DNA of 64,000 nt from Streptomyces caniscabiei (GTDB taxonomy: Bacteria; Actinomycetota; Actinomycetes; Streptomycetales; Streptomycetaceae): NCBI RefSeq assembly GCF_014930365.1, contig NZ_JABXWI010000011.1, forward strand, positions 150,193 through 214,192, read 5' to 3'. The first letter of the stretch is position 1. Each line of letters starts with the position of its first letter. Positions 18,497 through 27,130 of this stretch are shown one piece after another. A program made the translations under genes and the position numbers. The notes beneath the pieces were generated by a model. The model was not told where the DNA came from. It ran no database searches and was given only the letters and a program-made list of their open reading frames with translations.

Positions 18497-18568
18497 TGGG
18501 CGATACTGGGTTCGAACCAGTGACCTCTTCGGTGTGAACGAAGCGCTCTCCCACTGAGCTAATCGCCC
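18497..18568 (-). tRNA. tRNA-Val (anticodon CAC), copy A
   Basis: On the minus strand the 72-nt cloverleaf begins GGGCGATTAGCTCAG. It has a CTTCG/CGAAG anticodon stem with loop TTCACAC giving CAC, a T arm with GGTTCGAACC, and a closed acceptor stem GGGCGAT/ATCGCCC with discriminator A. CCA is not encoded. It reads GUG. The sequence is identical to the copy at 28984-29055. Confidence 0.97.
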
Positions 18569-18607
18569 GGGAACGGAGTGAACAATACAGGTCCCGACGG
18601 GTCTCGT

Positions 18608-19066
18608 TCAAACCGCTTGCCCGTCCGTCGTGAGGTACGCGAGGAGGCCTCGTCGTCCCGCCCGCATCATCAGCGCGTGGTTGGCGCGGAACACGGGCCG
18701 TCCCGGTACGGCGAGCCGTCGCAGCAGGGGTTTGCGGACGTCGACCTCCTGGTCGTAGCGGGCGAGCGTGCCGGTCTCGTCGGCGGTGAGCGTCCAGCGG
18801 GCCCAGCCGTCCAGGTCTCCGGTCATCTCGATCTCCAGGACGCCGGCCGCCCGGTCGCTCCACACCTCCCGCGCGGTGAAGTAGAGGTCGTACGGGAGGA
18901 CCGAGCGGATCCGGACGGCACCGGTGGTGTCGTCGATCCGGGTCACCTCGCGGACCTGCGGCCACCAGTGCGGGTAGTCGTCGGCGCGTTGGAGGACGTC
19001 GTACACGGCGGTGGGGCGGGCGGGCAGGTTCCAGAGGCTGCGGAAGCGGTAGTGGCACCAGTCCAT
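18608..19066 (-). CDS. SRPBCC (START-like) ligand-binding protein
   Basis: This 152-residue protein begins MDWCHYRFRSLWNLPARPTAVYDVLQRADDYPHWWPQVREV, the usual opening of the polyketide cyclase/SRPBCC fold, with a conserved WW-P turn. The middle holds alternating beta strands (GAVRIRSVLPYDLYFTAREVW and GVLEIEMTGDLDGWARWTL). The C-terminus is basic (RAGRRGLLAYLTTD). The family binds hydrophobic ligands or acts in lipid or polyketide metabolism; no substrate can be assigned. ATG 19066 is the only good internal start. It stands alone, divergent from the membrane protein gene. Confidence 0.85.
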   Translation of the reverse strand: MDWCHYRFRSLWNLPARPTAVYDVLQRADDYPHWWPQVREVTRIDDTTGAVRIRSVLPYDLYFTAREVWSDRAAGVLEIEMTGDLDGWARWTLTADETGTLARYDQEVDVRKPLLRRLAVPGRPVFRANHALMMRAGRRGLLAYLTTDGQAV

Positions 19067-19168
19067 GGTCGGATTGTGCCCGCACATGGCCGGTTCGTGC
19101 GGGAACTGAGTACGTCCTGAGTATGCGCACTCATGTCGTACGCCGTGACGCGGACCACACTCCGGTGC

Positions 19169-21625
19169 ATGACGTCCTTTCCGTCCCCTGCCGAGGAGTT
19201 GCGGGTCCTCGACGCCGAGCTGCGGCACCTCGACGCCCGCCGCGCCTTCCTGCTGAACCGTCGCGCGTGGCTGGTCGGCGCCCTGTACGCCGCCGCGCCC
19301 GGGCCGACGGCCGCCGCACCGTCCGTACGGCGCCCCGAGGCGACCGCGCCCGGCGTGCAGAACGTGCTGCTGGTCCTCGGCGGCGTCCTGCTGACCGTCG
19401 CGGCGATCGCGTTCACACTGGTCAGCTGGGGGAGCATGGGCATCGCGGGCCGGGCGCTGGTGCTCGGCGCGGTGACGGTGGCCGCGCTCGGCACTCCCGT
19501 ACCGCTCCTGCGGCGCGGCCTGCGTTCCACGGCCGAGGCGGTGGCCGGCCTCGGCCTCGCCCTGACCGTCCTGGACGCGTACGCCCTGCACGAGGTCGCG
19601 TTCACCGGGGCGGACGGTACGGCGTACGCGGCGTACGCGGCGGCGGTGCTCGCGGCGGTGTGGGCGGCGTACGGGCTGGGGCTCGGCGCGCTGCCGGCCG
19701 GGGCGTCGGAGCCCGGCTCGACGGCGCCCCGCACCGCCCTGGGCCTGCCGCTCCCGCTGGCCCTGGTCGCCGCTCAACTCCCGCTCTTGCTCTGGTCGTT
19801 CGCGGTGAACGCGAGCGTGGAGACGGTCACGGCCGTACTGCTGGTGACAGCGGCGGCCGACACCGCGATCGCGCTCCGGGGATCCCTGAAGCCGGTACGG
19901 ATCGTCGCCGTGGTCGGCGCGATCGGCTGGGGTCTCTGGGGTGTACTGGCGGCCGGGTGGCTCTCGTGGGCCGCCGCCGGCCCGAGCGCCGCCGCCCGTG
20001 CGGCGGCGCTCCTCGCCCTCGCGGCGGCGATCGCCCTCACGAGCGCCTGGCTCACCCCGAAGCCCGCCCCGGCCCTCGCCGCCGCCGTCACCGCCGGACT
20101 TCTCACGGTGGTCGGCCTCGGTGGCATCGCCCGCGCGATCCTGCCCGAGGTGTGGACGGTCCCGGCCCATCTCGCGTGCGGGCTCGCCCTGTTGACAGCC
20201 GTACGGGCACAGGCCCCCGAGCCCGTACGGCGTGGTCTCGTCCACGCCTCCGCCGTCGTCCAGGCCTTGGCGCTGGCCACCACGGTGCCGGTGGTGGCGA
20301 TCACGCTGCTGGGGCCGGTCGGTGTGCTCGAGCGGATCTGGTCCGGCGCGCCCTCGGACGCCCGCGCTGCGGTGACGCTCGACCTCCCCTGGCCCCCGAA
20401 CACGGCGACCGTCCCCCTCGTGCTCGCGGCCGTCGCCGGCGTGCTCGTCCTGACCGGACGCACCGCCCCGTGGCGGACCCCGGGCCTGGTCGGTGCCTCG
20501 GTCCTCGCCTGGGCGACGCTCCTGGTCCTCCCCGCGGTGCTGCGACTGCCGTACGCGGCCGGGCTGGTGGCCCAGGGGCTCCTGGTGGCCGCCGCTCTGG
20601 CCCTCGCCGGGCTCACGCGGCCGGCGACCGAGGAACGCCCCCGGCCGTCCACGGCGTTCGACCGCCTGCGGTCGCCGCTGCCGCTCACCGGCATCCTCCT
20701 GGCCCTGGTCACCTCCGTGAACCTGGTCCTGCACTCCCTGGCCACGGAACCCGCGACCCTCATCGTCCTCGCGACCTCGGCCGTCCTGTTCGCGGCGGCG
20801 GCATGGCGCACCGGCCTCGGCCCCCTCGCCGCGCCCGCCTCCCTCGTCCATGCCGCAGCTCTGACCTGCGCGATCGGCGCGTCCGTCGGCTGGCAGCCGC
20901 AGCACACCGCGCTGCTCGTCCTGACCGTCCCGGCGTTCGCGGCCCTGCTCGCGGCACGCCTCGGCGACTCCCCCATGACGATCCCGGTCGAGGCGACCGG
21001 CGCCGCGGCCGGCCTCCTGGCGATCGCCCTCTCGGCCACCCACCCGCCTCTGCTGGCCCTGACCCTCGCGCTCTGCGGAGTGATCGTCACGGGCAGAGCC
21101 GTACGTCCGGACCGCCGTCACCTCGGCTACGTGGCCGCCGCGCTCTTCGTGACGGCCTCCTGGGTGCGGCTGGCGGTCTGGGAGGTCGGCTCACCGGAGG
21201 CGTACACCCTGCCGGTGACCCTCCCCGCCCTGGTCGTCGGCCTGCTGCGCCGACGCCGGGACCTGACGGTCTCCTCCTGGACGGCGTACGGCCCGGGACT
21301 CGCCGTCACGCTCGTCCCGAGCCTCGTCGCGGCGTGGGGCGACACGCACTGGCTCCGCCCCCTGCTGCTGGGCCTCGCCTCCCTGGCCGTCACCCTGCTG
21401 GGCGCCCGCCACCGCCTCCAGGCCCCGCTGCTCCTCGGCGGCGCCGCCCTCGCCCTGGTCGCCCTGCACGAACTGGCCCCCTACATCGCCCAGGTCGTGG
21501 ACGCCCTCCCCCGTTGGGTACCCCCGGCACTCGCCGGCCTGGCCCTGCTCGCCCTGGGCGCCACGTACGAGCATCGGTTGCGCGACGCACGACGCGTGCG
21601 GAACCTCCTCGGAAAGCTGAGCTGA
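19169..21625 (+). CDS. Polytopic membrane protein, function unknown
   Basis: The product is 818 residues, made almost entirely of Ala/Leu/Val-rich transmembrane segments (twenty or more by eye). It follows a short N-terminal coiled stretch (SPAEELRVLDAELRHLDARRAFLLNRR) that may be a cytoplasmic docking element. I know of no transporter motif in it. Similar very hydrophobic proteins of around 800 residues with an N-terminal coil are common in Streptomyces and are uncharacterised. ATG 19169 is preferred; an in-frame ATG at 19133 has no ribosome-binding site. Two pairs of charged arginine loops punctuate the C-terminal half. It ends shortly before a copy of the dispersed repeat. Confidence 0.8.
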   Translation: MTSFPSPAEELRVLDAELRHLDARRAFLLNRRAWLVGALYAAAPGPTAAAPSVRRPEATAPGVQNVLLVLGGVLLTVAAIAFTLVSWGSMGIAGRALVLGAVTVAALGTPVPLLRRGLRSTAEAVAGLGLALTVLDAYALHEVAFTGADGTAYAAYAAAVLAAVWAAYGLGLGALPAGASEPGSTAPRTALGLPLPLALVAAQLPLLLWSFAVNASVETVTAVLLVTAAADTAIALRGSLKPVRIVAVVGAIGWGLWGVLAAGWLSWAAAGPSAAARAAALLALAAAIALTSAWLTPKPAPALAAAVTAGLLTVVGLGGIARAILPEVWTVPAHLACGLALLTAVRAQAPEPVRRGLVHASAVVQALALATTVPVVAITLLGPVGVLERIWSGAPSDARAAVTLDLPWPPNTATVPLVLAAVAGVLVLTGRTAPWRTPGLVGASVLAWATLLVLPAVLRLPYAAGLVAQGLLVAAALALAGLTRPATEERPRPSTAFDRLRSPLPLTGILLALVTSVNLVLHSLATEPATLIVLATSAVLFAAAAWRTGLGPLAAPASLVHAAALTCAIGASVGWQPQHTALLVLTVPAFAALLAARLGDSPMTIPVEATGAAAGLLAIALSATHPPLLALTLALCGVIVTGRAVRPDRRHLGYVAAALFVTASWVRLAVWEVGSPEAYTLPVTLPALVVGLLRRRRDLTVSSWTAYGPGLAVTLVPSLVAAWGDTHWLRPLLLGLASLAVTLLGARHRLQAPLLLGGAALALVALHELAPYIAQVVDALPRWVPPALAGLALLALGATYEHRLRDARRVRNLLGKLS

Positions 21626-21638
21626 GGCGCGCCCCGCC

Positions 21639-21658
21639 AGGGGCGCGGGGAACTGCGC
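21639..21658 (-). repeat. Dispersed intergenic repeat, minus-strand copy
   Basis: The core appears in reverse orientation (AGGGGCGCGGGGAACTGCGC) directly after the membrane protein stop. A second partial copy, CCGCAGTTCCCCACC at about 21676-21690, faces it, so the two can form a stem between convergent genes. Confidence 0.8.
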
Positions 21659-21731
21659 GATCAGCCACAACGATCCCGCAGTTCCCCACCACCCCAGCCA
21701 CCCCAAGCCCCCCGCTCAACCCAGCGGAGCG

Positions 21732-24479
21732 CTACGGCATCTTGTCGCCCACCAACGCCAGGTTCTGAATGGCCGCCAGCCCGTACAGCGCCGTCGCGTT
21801 GGTCGACACCCACGCCGCCTCACTGCCCGGTACGAGCGCCGTCGGTCCCTCAATCTTCTTCGTGGTCCAGTCGGTCGACTCCTTGTAGTCCCAGGTGTCG
21901 GCGCTGTTGTAGAACTGCCGCCACGCGCGGGCCGCGAGCTTGTCGTCCTTCAACTGCACGGCCGCGTACGCGTCCTGGCGCGAGTGGCCCTGGAAGAGCA
22001 GCAGGGTGCCGAAGTTGGAGCCGTAGCGGGCGGCCTGTTCCGCCTTCGTCGCGTTGAAGTAGCGGCAGTAGTCGAGCCACGCCTCCTTGAACTTGGGCAT
22101 CTCGATCTGGTCGAGGAGTTCCGCGCACATCTCGACCAGGCCGAACATCGCCGACAGGTGCGAGACGCCGACCACGGGCTTGTCGGCGACGGCGAACTTG
22201 CCGGTGTCGAGGTCGTACAGCCCGGTGCCCTGGACGAAGCCGTTGGGCTGGGCCGCGATCGTCTCCATCGTCGACAGCACGCGGGCCTTGGCCTTCTCCC
22301 ACTTGGGGCCGCGCCGCTCCCACTCGGTCAGCCAGGCCGAGACCAGCCCCGACCAGTCGGTGCCGAAGCCGATCGACAGGGCGTTGCGGTCGGGGGTGTA
22401 GGGCTCGGTGCGGATCTTGCGGATGGGGTCGAGGACGAGGAATGTCTCGTCGGAGTCGACGTTGGCGTGCATGAGGTCGCCGACGCGTTCGTCGGCGGTG
22501 AGGAAGTAGTAGTAGCGGCGGTAGGTGGTGTTGGCGATGCGCTGCTGCTTGGCGCTGTCGGCGTAGTGCTGGACACCGTGGCGGGTGCCCAGGCCCGCCC
22601 ACTTCCCGAGGTGGTACACGTCGACCTCGCCGGTGTGGCGGGTCATGGCCTCGGCGAAGCGGAAGATGTCGGCGCGGCCGGAGCGCATGTACGCGAACCA
22701 CAGCCACAGGTCGGGCGAGAGCTCGGAGTTGTCCCAGGCGTAGCCGCCGACGTCGTAGCACCACTGGTGACGGCTGGGGTCGTAGCTGTGCATGATGTCG
22801 CCGTAGTCCCAGAAGCCGTACCACCGGCGCATCTCCACCTGGTCCTTGTAGTAGGTGAAGAGGAAGTCGAGGTGGTCCTCGATCTTGGCCTTGGAAGCGG
22901 TGGACCGGTCGGGCTCGGAGAACAGCTTGCCGAAGACGCCGGCCTTGATGAGCTGCTTGGGCGGGGCGGCGAGCTGCGGCGGGGTGCGGACGGCCTCGAC
23001 CTGCTTGGCCATGTCCTCGGCGCTCGGGGTGGACTCGTGGGCCCAGAAGAGGAGTTCGCTGGTGCGGGCGATGCCGTAGGGGGTGCCGAAGCCGGGCTCG
23101 TAGTCCTCGTAGGTGATGTTGAGGCCTTCGAGCTGCTCGGGGAAGGTGTCCTGGCCCATGCCGTCGTGGTAGAAGCGCAGGTCCATGGGCTGGGCCTCGG
23201 GCGACCAGAGCCAGAGGGTGACCTCGGCGGTGTCGGTCTGGGCGTCGCGGATGTCGAGCTGGGCGGGGAACTTCTCCCAGAAGTCCCGGAGGCCGAAGGC
23301 GAACCCGCCGGACGCGCCGCCGACGTACCCGAAGCCGCTCGCCCTGCGGCCGCCGCCGGCCGGGATCCAGCCGTGGCCCTTCTTGGTGCGCTTGCGGACG
23401 GCGAAGCCGTCGGCGGACAGCTGCGAGAGCGTGTAGTCGCCCCACTCGGGGATGTACTGAAGGCGGGTGGTGACCCGCTGGTCCCACGTCGAGGGGTCGG
23501 GCAGCTTCTTGCCGTCGAACTGGGCGGTGCGCACGGCCGCGCCCGGGTCGCGGCGCAGTCCGGTGACACCCTTGACCGCCTCGCGCAGCAGACCGGTGCC
23601 CTCACCGCCGATACGGATGTGACGGTCGTACGCGGCGTCGCGCATCGGCACCTTGAAGCGGACCCCGATGCCGCGGATGAAGTCGCCGCTGGCCTTGCCG
23701 GGGTCCTGGGTGCCGTCGAAGGTGATGGTGTGCACCATGCGGAAGGATTCGGCGCCCGCGTAGAAGTAGAGGCGGATCGAGAACGGCAGCCAGCTGCGGC
23801 TTCCCTTGCGGTGCTTGCCGTCGATGCGGACGACCGCGCGGACCGGACCCTCCTGCTCGACCTCGGCCTTGTCGATGACGCTCTCGAAGCGCTCGTACTT
23901 CTCGGCGCCCTGGTCGCCGTCCTCGATCTCGGGCTGGCGCAGCAGCACCAGCCGGCCGGTGTGGGCGATCTCGGTGGAGCCGCGCCGTACCGATTTCACG
24001 AGGGTGGAGCCGGACTTGCCGATCTTGGCGGTGATGACGCCGGTCGAGACGTCGATGGTGCCGCCGCTCTTGTCGACGGTGACCTTCTTCTCCGGCGCGG
24101 CGGGGGTGCCGGCGGCGAGGGTGAGCTTGCCGGAGCCGGCGCCCGCGCCGACCGCGTGCGCGGTCCACTTCACGGAGCCGTCGGGCCAGTAGCCGATGGG
24201 CCAGGACTGGACGGGGATGTTCTTGCCGTCCGCGTCCGTCAAAGAAAACGACTGTTCTTTTTCGTAGGCGCCCTTCGGCCACGGCACACCCACGGTGGAG
24301 CCGGGAGCGGCGCCGAGGCCGCCGTCCTCCAGCCAGTCCAGGGCCACCGGGTCCGCCTCCGCGGCCTCGGCTCTGGGCGCGGCCTGCGCGTTCGAACTCC
24401 CTAGTGCCCAGCTGACCTGCGCTGCGGCTCCTGCGACGGCGGCCGCCTTGAGAAGGGACCTGCGGTCGATGGGGGACAT
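21732..24479 (-). CDS. Tat-exported exo-rhamnogalacturonan lyase-like protein (PL26-like)
   Basis: The protein is 915 residues. It starts with a twin-arginine signal (DRRSLLKAAAVAGAAAQVSW, cleavage probably after SNAQA), so it is exported folded. The block VGVPWPKGAYEKEQSFSLTD then IPVQSWPIGYWPDGSVKWTA is the opening strand set of the PcRGLX/PL26 family (N-terminal RIFT barrel). A central WGDYTLSQL/GFAVRKR region and a large alpha/alpha-barrel-like C-terminal half rich in Trp and Tyr follow (WYGFWDYGDIMHSYD, YDVGGYAWDNSELSPDLWLW). PL26 enzymes release unsaturated units from rhamnogalacturonan I. The assignment is by pattern, so the substrate is an inference. It lies downstream of a sugar ABC importer and a YesL-like gene, the company expected for pectin use. 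Confidence 0.72.
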   Translation of the reverse strand: MSPIDRRSLLKAAAVAGAAAQVSWALGSSNAQAAPRAEAAEADPVALDWLEDGGLGAAPGSTVGVPWPKGAYEKEQSFSLTDADGKNIPVQSWPIGYWPDGSVKWTAHAVGAGAGSGKLTLAAGTPAAPEKKVTVDKSGGTIDVSTGVITAKIGKSGSTLVKSVRRGSTEIAHTGRLVLLRQPEIEDGDQGAEKYERFESVIDKAEVEQEGPVRAVVRIDGKHRKGSRSWLPFSIRLYFYAGAESFRMVHTITFDGTQDPGKASGDFIRGIGVRFKVPMRDAAYDRHIRIGGEGTGLLREAVKGVTGLRRDPGAAVRTAQFDGKKLPDPSTWDQRVTTRLQYIPEWGDYTLSQLSADGFAVRKRTKKGHGWIPAGGGRRASGFGYVGGASGGFAFGLRDFWEKFPAQLDIRDAQTDTAEVTLWLWSPEAQPMDLRFYHDGMGQDTFPEQLEGLNITYEDYEPGFGTPYGIARTSELLFWAHESTPSAEDMAKQVEAVRTPPQLAAPPKQLIKAGVFGKLFSEPDRSTASKAKIEDHLDFLFTYYKDQVEMRRWYGFWDYGDIMHSYDPSRHQWCYDVGGYAWDNSELSPDLWLWFAYMRSGRADIFRFAEAMTRHTGEVDVYHLGKWAGLGTRHGVQHYADSAKQQRIANTTYRRYYYFLTADERVGDLMHANVDSDETFLVLDPIRKIRTEPYTPDRNALSIGFGTDWSGLVSAWLTEWERRGPKWEKAKARVLSTMETIAAQPNGFVQGTGLYDLDTGKFAVADKPVVGVSHLSAMFGLVEMCAELLDQIEMPKFKEAWLDYCRYFNATKAEQAARYGSNFGTLLLFQGHSRQDAYAAVQLKDDKLAARAWRQFYNSADTWDYKESTDWTTKKIEGPTALVPGSEAAWVSTNATALYGLAAIQNLALVGDKMP

Positions 24480-24589
24480 GGCCTTTCCTTTCCGAACGGG
24501 AAGTCATGCGTGCGGGTAGTCAGGGGCATGGCAGAGGGAGGTGCGGCGCCCCGGAGGCGCCGACCTGGTGCGATGCATCGCCGCTTCGG

Positions 24590-25216
24590 TCAGCGGAGGC
24601 GCCGGTACCGCTCCTCCACGGCGACGGCCGCCGCCGCCACGGCCCCGAGCACCGGGACCGCCAACGGCGCGACGAACCAGGCGGAGCAGGCCACCACGGC
24701 CAGTCCACCGACGAGCAGAAAGGATCCGGCGGGGTCGAGCACGGTCCGCTGTCCGGCCGCGCCCAACAGGGCCCGCCAGGTGGCGCCGGGCCGCCAGACC
24801 GCCGCCGCGCGGAGTCCGGCGACGGCGGCACCGATCAGCGCGAGGACCCCGATCGCGCCGACCAGCGGCCCGCCCGGAATCCCGGCGCGCACGGCCTGGA
24901 CATCCACCCACACCGCCGCGAGCGCCGCCCACCCGGCGAGCCCGACGAGCCAGCCGCCGCGCACCGCCGACCGGAAGTCGACCACGAACTCCCGCCAGCC
25001 GCCGCCCTCGTGGGCCGTACGGCGTCGCAGATGCCGCGAGCCCGCGGCGAACGCGGCCGGGTACGTCACCAGCGGCAGCGAGGCCAGCGCGATCCACACC
25101 CCCGTGAGCAGACACTCGGCGAACAGCGCGAACCGCGCGGCGAGCAGGGACTCCTCACGGGGCGCGGCCGACTTCGTACGGTCGCGCGTCCGGGTACGGG
25201 GGCGGGCGAGCGCCAT
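24590..25216 (-). CDS. DUF624 (YesL-like) membrane protein
   Basis: The product is 208 residues with about five hydrophobic helices. The segment ECLLTGVWIALASLPLVTYPAAFAAG is characteristic of DUF624 proteins, which accompany sugar ABC transporters. The Bacillus subtilis rhamnogalacturonan locus begins with one, YesL. The molecular role is unknown. ATG 25216 is chosen because GAGGTGA lies seven bases upstream; a GTG at 25225 is in frame but sits inside that ribosome-binding site. It follows the permease gene by ten bases, so it belongs to the same operon, and precedes the lyase by 110 bases. Confidence 0.8.
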   Translation of the reverse strand: MALARPRTRTRDRTKSAAPREESLLAARFALFAECLLTGVWIALASLPLVTYPAAFAAGSRHLRRRTAHEGGGWREFVVDFRSAVRGGWLVGLAGWAALAAVWVDVQAVRAGIPGGPLVGAIGVLALIGAAVAGLRAAAVWRPGATWRALLGAAGQRTVLDPAGSFLLVGGLAVVACSAWFVAPLAVPVLGAVAAAAVAVEERYRRLR

Positions 25217-25226
25217 GGGGTTCACC

Positions 25227-26126
25227 TCAGCCCTTCAGACCGGACGTGGCCATGCCGTCGATCAGATAGCGCTGGAAGGCGAGGAAGAAGGCGAGCACCG
25301 GCAGCAGGGCCACCAGCGACATCGCGATCATGCCGCCGTAGTTGGCGACGCCGTCCTGATCCACGAACATCTTCAGACCCAGCGAGACCGTGTACTTGTC
25401 GGGCTCGTTCAGATAGATCAGCGGGCCCATGAAGTCGTTCCAGGAGTTGATGAACGTGAAGATCGCGCTGGTGATGAGCGCGGGCCGGCACAGCGGCAGC
25501 ACGATCGACCAGTAGATCCGGAAGTGCCCGCAGCCGTCGAGCCGGGCGGCCTCGTCGAGCTCCTTGGGCAGGTTCCGCATGAACTGCACCATCAGGAAGA
25601 CGAAGAACGCCTCCGTGGCCAGGTACTTCGGCAGCAGCAGCGGGGTGTAGGTGTTGATCATCTCCATGTTGCGGAACAGCACGTACTGCGGGATCAGCAG
25701 GACGTGGTAGGGCAACAGGAGCGTGCCGATCATCAGTGTGAAGAGCAGATTGCGGCCGGCGAACTTGATCTTCGCGAAGGCGTACGCGGTCAGCGAGCAG
25801 GACACCAGGATCCCGACCACCGAACCGAGCGCGAGCGTGAGCGAGTTGACGAAGAAGGTGGAGATCGGGATGTCGGCGATGCCGTCGGCGAGCCGCGCGT
25901 AGTTGCCGGTGATCGGGTCGGTCGGCAGCAGGTCCAGACTGCCGATGATGTCCTCGCTCTTCTTGAACGAGCCTCCCACGACCCAGATCACGGGATAGAG
26001 GATCACGGCGAGGATCGCGAGCGACCCGATGTGCCAGGCGAGGGAGCCGGGCAGCTTGCGCCGCAGGGCGCCCGCGCGCCCGGACGGGGCCGGGGCCGGG
26101 GTGATCTCGGTGGCCTGTGCGCTCAT
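25227..26126 (-). CDS. Carbohydrate ABC transporter permease (MalG type)
   Basis: This 299-residue inner-membrane permease belongs to the CUT1 family and has six TM segments. The EAA loop that docks the ATPase is visible as ELDEAARLDGCGHFRIYWSIVLPLCRPAL near residue 200. The C-terminus LAFFLAFQRYLIDGMATSGLKG is the usual MalG-type end. ATG 26126 overlaps the preceding permease stop by one base (TGATG). No ATPase gene is in the cluster, so the importer probably uses a shared MsiK-type ATPase encoded elsewhere, as is normal in Streptomyces. Confidence 0.93.
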   Translation of the reverse strand: MSAQATEITPAPAPSGRAGALRRKLPGSLAWHIGSLAILAVILYPVIWVVGGSFKKSEDIIGSLDLLPTDPITGNYARLADGIADIPISTFFVNSLTLALGSVVGILVSCSLTAYAFAKIKFAGRNLLFTLMIGTLLLPYHVLLIPQYVLFRNMEMINTYTPLLLPKYLATEAFFVFLMVQFMRNLPKELDEAARLDGCGHFRIYWSIVLPLCRPALITSAIFTFINSWNDFMGPLIYLNEPDKYTVSLGLKMFVDQDGVANYGGMIAMSLVALLPVLAFFLAFQRYLIDGMATSGLKG

Positions 26127-27130
26127 CAGGCACCCTCCTCGTAGTGCACCCAGCGCTTCTGGGACCAGAACAGCACCGCCGTCACCAGGGCGACCGCGAC
26201 CAGCAGCAGCCACGCCATGGCGGAGGCCAGACCCATCCGGCTGTTCTCGAAGCCCTGGACATAGAGATAACAGGTATAGACCATCGAACCGTCCGCGGGA
26301 CCACAGGCGTTGCTTCCGGCGCCGCCGCCGACGATGTACGCCGAGCTGAAGATCTGGAACGAGTGGATCGTCTCCAGCAGGACGTTGAAGAAGAGGACCG
26401 GCGAAATCATCGGCAGGGTGATGTTCCAGAACCGCCGCCACTTGCCCGCCCCGTCGACCTCGGCGGCCTCGTACAGCTCGCGCGGCACCTGCTTGAGGCC
26501 GGCGAGGAAGATGACCATCGGAGCGCCGAACTGCCAGACCGTGAGGGCGACCAGGCTGTAGATGATCATTTCCGGGTCGCCGGTCCACCCGCCGACGTCG
26601 ATGCCGAAGATCTGCTGCGTCCGGTCGACGATCGCGTCGTCGGAGAAGATCGCCTTCCAGACGATGGCGATGGAGACGCTGGCCCCGATCAGCGAGGGCG
26701 CGTAGAAGGCCGCCCGGTAGAAGGCCTGCCCGCGCCGCTTCTGGGCCAGAAGCAGCGCCACACCGAGGGCCAGCAGCAGCTTGAGCGGCGTGCCGACGAC
26801 GACGTACCACAGCGTCACCCGCACCGAGTGACGCCAGCGCGGGTCGGCGAACATCTCGGAGAAGTTGTCCAGGCCGATCCACTTGGGCGCGTCGAACAGG
26901 TTGTAGTCGGTGAAGGCGAAGTAGAGCGAGGCGACCATCGGGCCCGCTGTGAGCAGCAGGAACCCGGCGATCCACGGGGACATGAAGAGATAGCCGGCCA
27001 GGTTCTCCCGGCGGCCCCGCCGCAGACGTGCGGCGGGGTTCGGAGCGTCGGCCGGACCGTGCCGCGGCTCGGAGCGCTGGTCCTTGGACAGGCCCTCCGT
27101 CGCAGGGGCGTGTGTCACGGTGGTTCCCAT
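26126..27130 (-). CDS. Carbohydrate ABC transporter permease (MalF type)
   Basis: This 334-residue permease has a 45-residue charged N-terminal tail, then six TM segments starting NLAGYLFMSPWIAGFLLLTAGPMV. The EAA motif is VPRELYEAAEVDGAGKWRRFWNITLPMISPV near residue 215. FTDYNLFDAPKWIGLDNF is the periplasmic-type loop shared by CUT1 MalF-like proteins. It pairs with the downstream MalG-type permease. ATG 27130 overlaps the binding-protein stop by one base, so the importer genes are tightly coupled. Confidence 0.93.
   Translation of the reverse strand: MGTTVTHAPATEGLSKDQRSEPRHGPADAPNPAARLRRGRRENLAGYLFMSPWIAGFLLLTAGPMVASLYFAFTDYNLFDAPKWIGLDNFSEMFADPRWRHSVRVTLWYVVVGTPLKLLLALGVALLLAQKRRGQAFYRAAFYAPSLIGASVSIAIVWKAIFSDDAIVDRTQQIFGIDVGGWTGDPEMIIYSLVALTVWQFGAPMVIFLAGLKQVPRELYEAAEVDGAGKWRRFWNITLPMISPVLFFNVLLETIHSFQIFSSAYIVGGGAGSNACGPADGSMVYTCYLYVQGFENSRMGLASAMAWLLLVAVALVTAVLFWSQKRWVHYEEGA

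Noticed and set aside
17694..19130. 478-codon minus-strand frame across the exonuclease gene and tRNA
   Set aside because: It runs through a tRNA gene and a confident exonuclease gene and has no recognisable domain.
19123..21768. Plus-strand frame (881 codons) overlapping the polytopic membrane protein
   Set aside because: Same-strand alternative frame, extremely Arg/Pro/Gly-rich, no homology; the hydrophobic frame is clearly the coding one.
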